This document shows positions 6,336 to 9,433 of a stretch of 9,433 nt of DNA, in pieces. The translations under genes were made by a program, and so were the position numbers. Location: assembly GCA_030042915.1 (NCBI GenBank), contig JASHYS010000424.1, positions 1 to 9,433 on the forward strand. Direction: 5' to 3'. The DNA comes from Acidobacteriaceae bacterium. Its GTDB lineage: Bacteria; Acidobacteriota; Terriglobia; Terriglobales; Acidobacteriaceae. A model generated the notes under the pieces. That model made no database searches and was not told the DNA's origin. It saw only the letters and a program-made list of their open reading frames with translations. The first letter of the stretch is position 1; every line of letters begins with the position of its first letter.

Positions 6336-8423
6336 ATGGGCCAGATCCGCATCCTCTCCGATCAGGTCGCCAACCAGATCGCCGCAGGCGAGGTGGTCGA
6401 CCGGCCCGCCTCCGTTGTCAAAGAGCTGTTGGAGAACGCGCTCGACGCCGGCGCTACGCGCATTTCCGCCGAAGTGGAGGGCGGCGGACGCAAGTTGATC
6501 CGCGTCACCGACGACGGCCAGGGAATGAATCGCGACGATGCCCTGCTGGCGTTCGAGCGCCACGCCACCTCCAAGCTGCGTACCGTCGACGATCTGCTCT
6601 CCATTGCCACTCTGGGATTCCGCGGCGAAGCGCTGCCGTCAATCGCCTCCGTCGCGCGCGTCACGCTTGAAACTGCCGCGGCCGGCGAGCCCGCCGGCAC
6701 GCGTATCCAGATTGCCGGCGGCAAGATCCTGCACGTTGACGACGCCGCTCTCCCGCGCGGAACCACGCTGGCCGTCGCCGACCTCTTCTTCAACACGCCC
6801 GCGCGGCGCAAATTCCTTCGCGCCGAATCTACTGAATTGGCGCACGTCACCGCGCTGGTTACGCACTACGCCCTGGCCCATCCCGGCAGGCATTTCGAAC
6901 TCACCTCTGCCAGCCATACCATCGTCTCCGCGCCGCCCGTCGTCCGCACCGCCGAGCGCATCTACCAGATCTTCGGCAAAGAAACGCTCGCGGCACTTTT
7001 GCCCGTGGCCGCCGAAACGCCCTTTGCGCACCCTGGCTTGCCCGAGCCTCCTCCGTGGAGAAAAAATCCTGACGACAAGCCGCGCAACCCCGGCACCCTG
7101 CGCGTCACCGGCTTCTACTCCAAGCCGGAACTGCAAAAACTGAATCGCAATTCCATCTACATCTTCGTCAACCAGCGCCTCATTCGCGACCGCCTGCTGC
7201 TGCATGCCATCACCGAGGCCTATCGCAATGTGATTCCGCCCACCAGCTTTCCGGTGGTGCTTTTATTTCTTGAAATGCCGCCCGAAGAAGTCGATGTGAA
7301 CGTGCATCCTGCCAAAACCGAGGTGCGCTTCCGCCAGCAGAGCCTGGTGCACGACTTTGTTCGTGACAGCCTGCGCACCGCGCTCATCCAGGCGCGCCCC
7401 GCGGCCGGATTCCTCGCCGCGCTCGACTCTCAGCCATCGGCCAGCCCCTCGCTCATGCCTTCTGCCGCATCGCCCTTACCGGGACCCCCCGGCGGTTCCG
7501 CTTTACTCGCGCTGCCCGACTCCGATCCTGGAGCCTTTCCCGCCGCAGCCACAGATGCCGAGCCGTTTCACCTCACTCCAAAAGCGCCGCTCCCGGTCTC
7601 CGGCCAATTGCCCTTTGATGGACGAAGCCGCCCCGACGGTCAGCCTTTCGACCCGCGATCCTTCGACCGCCAGGCGTGGGGCGAAGCCGCAAAAGCTCTC
7701 TTTACGCCGGCCATCGCACCCGACGCCGCCGCCTGCAGTTCCAACCCAAACGCTGCAACCGCGCTCGCGCACGATGCCACCGTCGCCACCGCCCTCATTG
7801 AAGCCGAGCAGGAAGCGGCCAGCTTGAATCGCCTCGGCTCGCTCAAACCCATTGGCCAGTTGCGCGAGTCTTTCATTCTTGCCGCCGGCGACGATGGCTT
7901 GTGGATCATCGATCAGCATGTTGCACACGAACGAGTGCTCTTTGAAAAGATCCTGCGCGACCGTCAGGTGGAGCATGTGCAGCGTCAGCGCTTGCTTATG
8001 CCGCTGCTTGTGGAATTGAAACCCGAGCAAATGGTCGTCTTTGCCCGCATTGCCGACGAGCTGGAATACAACGGATTCGACGTGGAACCCTTTGGCCCGC
8101 AGACACTTGCGGTCAAAGCGGCCCCTGTTGGCCTGGAAGGTGCCGAGCTCGAGCGTACCTTGGCCGAAGTCATTGAGCAGTCATCGGCAGATTCCGACGA
8201 ACCCCTTCGCAATGAGGAGCTTACCAGGCTGCGTGCGCGCATCGCCGCCTCCATCGCCTGCCATTCTGCCATCAAGGTGAATACCCCTCTTGATCTAAAC
8301 CGTATAGAATGGTTATTGTTAGAACTTGGGAAGACCAGCCACCCAACCAGTTGCCCGCATGGACGTCCGATAGCTTTGCTGTACACATGGAAAGAGATCC
8401 AGCGGGCCTTCCACCGAATTTAG
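6336..8423 (+). CDS. mutL: DNA mismatch repair protein MutL, endonuclease type
   Basis: This 695-residue MutL couples MutS mismatch recognition to strand incision. The N-terminal GHKL ATPase has the ELLENALDAGA block (30-40; Glu30 catalytic, Asn34 for Mg-ATP), DDGQGM (59-64), ATSK (77-80) and GFRGEAL (94-100). Residues about 350-500 are a Pro/Ala/Ser-rich linker. The C-terminal domain has the nuclease motif DQHVAHERVLFE (526-537; Asp526, His528, Glu532, Glu537), with Val529 where Ala is usual. It also has the sliding-clamp motif QRLLMP (551-556), ACHSAIK (641-647) and CPHGRP (673-678). The motif set marks a nicking MutL as in Bacillus and eukaryotic MutL-alpha, unlike E. coli MutL, which relies on MutH. 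The ATG at 6336 is right because family-conserved sequence begins by residue 5-12, yet no purine-rich ribosome binding site precedes it. Three stop codons in a row (TAG TAG TGA) end the gene. Its last ~50 codons are AT-richer than the rest. mutS is not in the window. Confidence 0.97.
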   Translation: MGQIRILSDQVANQIAAGEVVDRPASVVKELLENALDAGATRISAEVEGGGRKLIRVTDDGQGMNRDDALLAFERHATSKLRTVDDLLSIATLGFRGEALPSIASVARVTLETAAAGEPAGTRIQIAGGKILHVDDAALPRGTTLAVADLFFNTPARRKFLRAESTELAHVTALVTHYALAHPGRHFELTSASHTIVSAPPVVRTAERIYQIFGKETLAALLPVAAETPFAHPGLPEPPPWRKNPDDKPRNPGTLRVTGFYSKPELQKLNRNSIYIFVNQRLIRDRLLLHAITEAYRNVIPPTSFPVVLLFLEMPPEEVDVNVHPAKTEVRFRQQSLVHDFVRDSLRTALIQARPAAGFLAALDSQPSASPSLMPSAASPLPGPPGGSALLALPDSDPGAFPAAATDAEPFHLTPKAPLPVSGQLPFDGRSRPDGQPFDPRSFDRQAWGEAAKALFTPAIAPDAAACSSNPNAATALAHDATVATALIEAEQEAASLNRLGSLKPIGQLRESFILAAGDDGLWIIDQHVAHERVLFEKILRDRQVEHVQRQRLLMPLLVELKPEQMVVFARIADELEYNGFDVEPFGPQTLAVKAAPVGLEGAELERTLAEVIEQSSADSDEPLRNEELTRLRARIAASIACHSAIKVNTPLDLNRIEWLLLELGKTSHPTSCPHGRPIALLYTWKEIQRAFHRI

Positions 8424-8443
8424 TAGTGATTGGAAGGTGGCCG

Positions 8444-8463
8444 CCGCGCTCTCAGGGGCGCGG
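8444..8463 (+). repeat. GC-rich hairpin between mutL and the next gene
   Basis: CCGCGCTC (8444-8451) pairs with GGGCGCGG (8456-8463) with one wobble, around a TCAG tetraloop. It begins 20 bases after the mutL stop. No U-run follows, so full intrinsic termination is unlikely. It may cause pausing or set relative mRNA levels of the two genes. Confidence 0.55.
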
Positions 8464-8493
8464 GTTGCAGGCCGTGACAGCCTACCTGGAAGC

Positions 8494-8497
8494 GAGG
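8494..8497 (+). promoter_or_regulatory. Ribosome binding site of the gene after mutL
   Basis: GAGG, seven bases before the TTG at 8505. It is the best start signal in this frame downstream of the in-frame TGA at 8475-8477. Confidence 0.5.
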
Positions 8498-8504
8498 TTT
8501 CTCT

Positions 8505-9433
8505 TTGACAGGCGAACAGTTGGAAGCATCGCGCTCCGAAAGGATGCGCCAGAACGGACTTGGGGCATTAACCTTCGAAGATGCCCGTACATGGCTTGAG
8601 GAGACGGGGCTTTGTCTTTTCCTTCCCCGCAAGCAGTTCCCCTCCTTTGTCGCACCCACCTTTGTTGAAGCCGTCGCCGGCATGCACAACAACAATCCCG
8701 GTGTCAGGCTCATCGCTCAGGCTGAGGATTTGCTGGTTCGACTCGAAGCTGCTGGCGTAGCGGTCCGCCTCAACCTGCAGGGAACACCAGGCGACCAGCC
8801 TGATTTCGTCGTGGCGGGATGGGTTTTGCCCTACGTCTACGCGCTGCGCGGCGATCGCGACTGGCGTCGCAATCCGCAGCTCACCGGCTCACGCGCCGTC
8901 TCTCCGCTTGCTATTCAGGCGTACAAGCATCTGGAACAGGGCGACGCTACTGTCTCGCAACTCCGGCACGCGCTGGGTCGCGAGGTTTCGGAGTCGGCTG
9001 TCCAACGCGCCATTACCGAGCTTTGGCAGCAGCTTCGCATCATCCCCGTCATTTCCGCGCCCGGCAAGCCAGCGCAATGGCAATTGTTGCGAGTGCGCTT
9101 CCAGAAAGCCATCGCCGAAGGCGCATCCACTTCGCAAGTGACTGCCATTTCAGTGCTCGCCTCCATCTATTTGCAAGCGGTCATCGCCGCCAGCATGGAG
9201 GAAGTGGAGCTTTTCCTGACGCCGCTCACCGCGCGTAGCAAGGTGCGCGAAGTGCTGCGCGGCCTCGTAGCCACTCGCCAGGTTCACACCATCTCATTTG
9301 GTCACGCTCCGCACTATTATGTCGCCGGCACACTGCCCGAGTTCACGGCGCCTCCCACCATCTATGCCAGCTCAGCCATGCCTGCTTCCGCGCAGTTTTT
9401 GCGCCCTTGGGAGCACGAGGAAGAGACCCACGC
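8505..9433 (+). CDS. Uncharacterised protein with two probable winged-helix domains (3' end beyond window)
   Basis: The frame is open from the TGA at 8475 to the window end, giving 309 complete codons with normal GC-rich codon use. I do not recognise a named family with confidence. Residues 22-60 contain LTFEDARTWLEETGLCLFLP, then FVEAVAG. Residues 99-121 contain PDFVVAGWVLPYVYALRGDR. Residues about 133-195 (SPLAIQAYKHLEQG, SQLRHALG, SESAVQRAITELWQQLRIIPV) have helix-helix-helix-wing character. Residues about 209-275 (EEVELFLTPLTARSKVREVL, then a beta hairpin ending YYVAG) look like a second such domain. Tandem winged helices recall AlkZ/YcaQ-type crosslink-repair glycosylases, but I cannot identify their catalytic Gln motif or N-terminal region, so this is only a possibility. 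The TTG start at 8505 is preferred for its GAGG; the ATG at 8544 has AAAGG directly abutting it, which is too close. The gene lies 81 bases after mutL on the same strand, so co-transcription and a DNA-related role are plausible inferences. Confidence 0.75.
   Translation, partial: MTGEQLEASRSERMRQNGLGALTFEDARTWLEETGLCLFLPRKQFPSFVAPTFVEAVAGMHNNNPGVRLIAQAEDLLVRLEAAGVAVRLNLQGTPGDQPDFVVAGWVLPYVYALRGDRDWRRNPQLTGSRAVSPLAIQAYKHLEQGDATVSQLRHALGREVSESAVQRAITELWQQLRIIPVISAPGKPAQWQLLRVRFQKAIAEGASTSQVTAISVLASIYLQAVIAASMEEVELFLTPLTARSKVREVLRGLVATRQVHTISFGHAPHYYVAGTLPEFTAPPTIYASSAMPASAQFLRPWEHEEETH

Noticed and set aside
8309..8599. 96-codon frame overlapping the end of mutL and the start of the next gene
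   Set aside because: It overlaps two better-supported genes in another frame, has no ribosome binding site and no recognisable domain.

Overview
This 9.4-kb stretch is chromosomal DNA from a GC-rich bacterium. It is gene-dense, uses GTG and TTG as well as ATG starts, and has strong AGGAGG-type ribosome binding sites. Protein style and gene content (a BepA-like M48 protease with a Pro/Ala tail, an endonuclease-type MutL, a VLCAD-like acyl-CoA dehydrogenase, and a two-winged-helix protein after mutL) suggest an Acidobacteria-like organism. That assignment is inference; there is no rRNA or other marker here to prove it. No phage, insertion sequence, CRISPR array, tRNA or rRNA is visible.

Left half, minus strand, read right to left: a phosphate acetyl/butyryltransferase (4066 to 3074) ends in a strong intrinsic terminator (3015-3048). 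Next come a Dps-type ferritin (2860 to 2327), a 603-residue acyl-CoA dehydrogenase (2200 to 389) and the N-terminal third of the release-factor methyltransferase PrmC (370 to the window edge). The dehydrogenase and prmC are 18 bases apart and probably co-transcribed. The left half thus combines acyl-CoA and acyl-phosphate metabolism, iron/DNA protection and translation termination.

Centre: a 334-base divergent intergenic region (4067-4400) separates the phosphotransacylase gene from a plus-strand secreted M48 metalloprotease. It holds a good sigma-70-type promoter for the protease (TTGACG, 18 bases, TATACT), a CRP/FNR-like palindrome on the phosphotransacylase side, and a GCTTATC/GATAAGC inverted repeat.

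Right half, plus strand: the M48 protease (4401-6104), then a 231-base spacer with two long hairpins and a cytosine-tract run (a G-quadruplex motif on the minus strand), then mutL (6336-8423), then an open gene (from 8505 to the edge) for an unrecognised protein with two probable winged-helix domains. MutL has the complete ATPase and endonuclease motif sets, so this lineage probably uses nicking MutL repair without MutH. The following gene may be a DNA-binding partner or an unrelated neighbour.

Most of the window is ordinary housekeeping DNA. The least explained parts are the structured spacer before mutL, the mutL start with no Shine-Dalgarno sequence, the abrupt codon-use change in the last 50 codons of mutL, the CRP-like site, and the uncharacterised protein after mutL.
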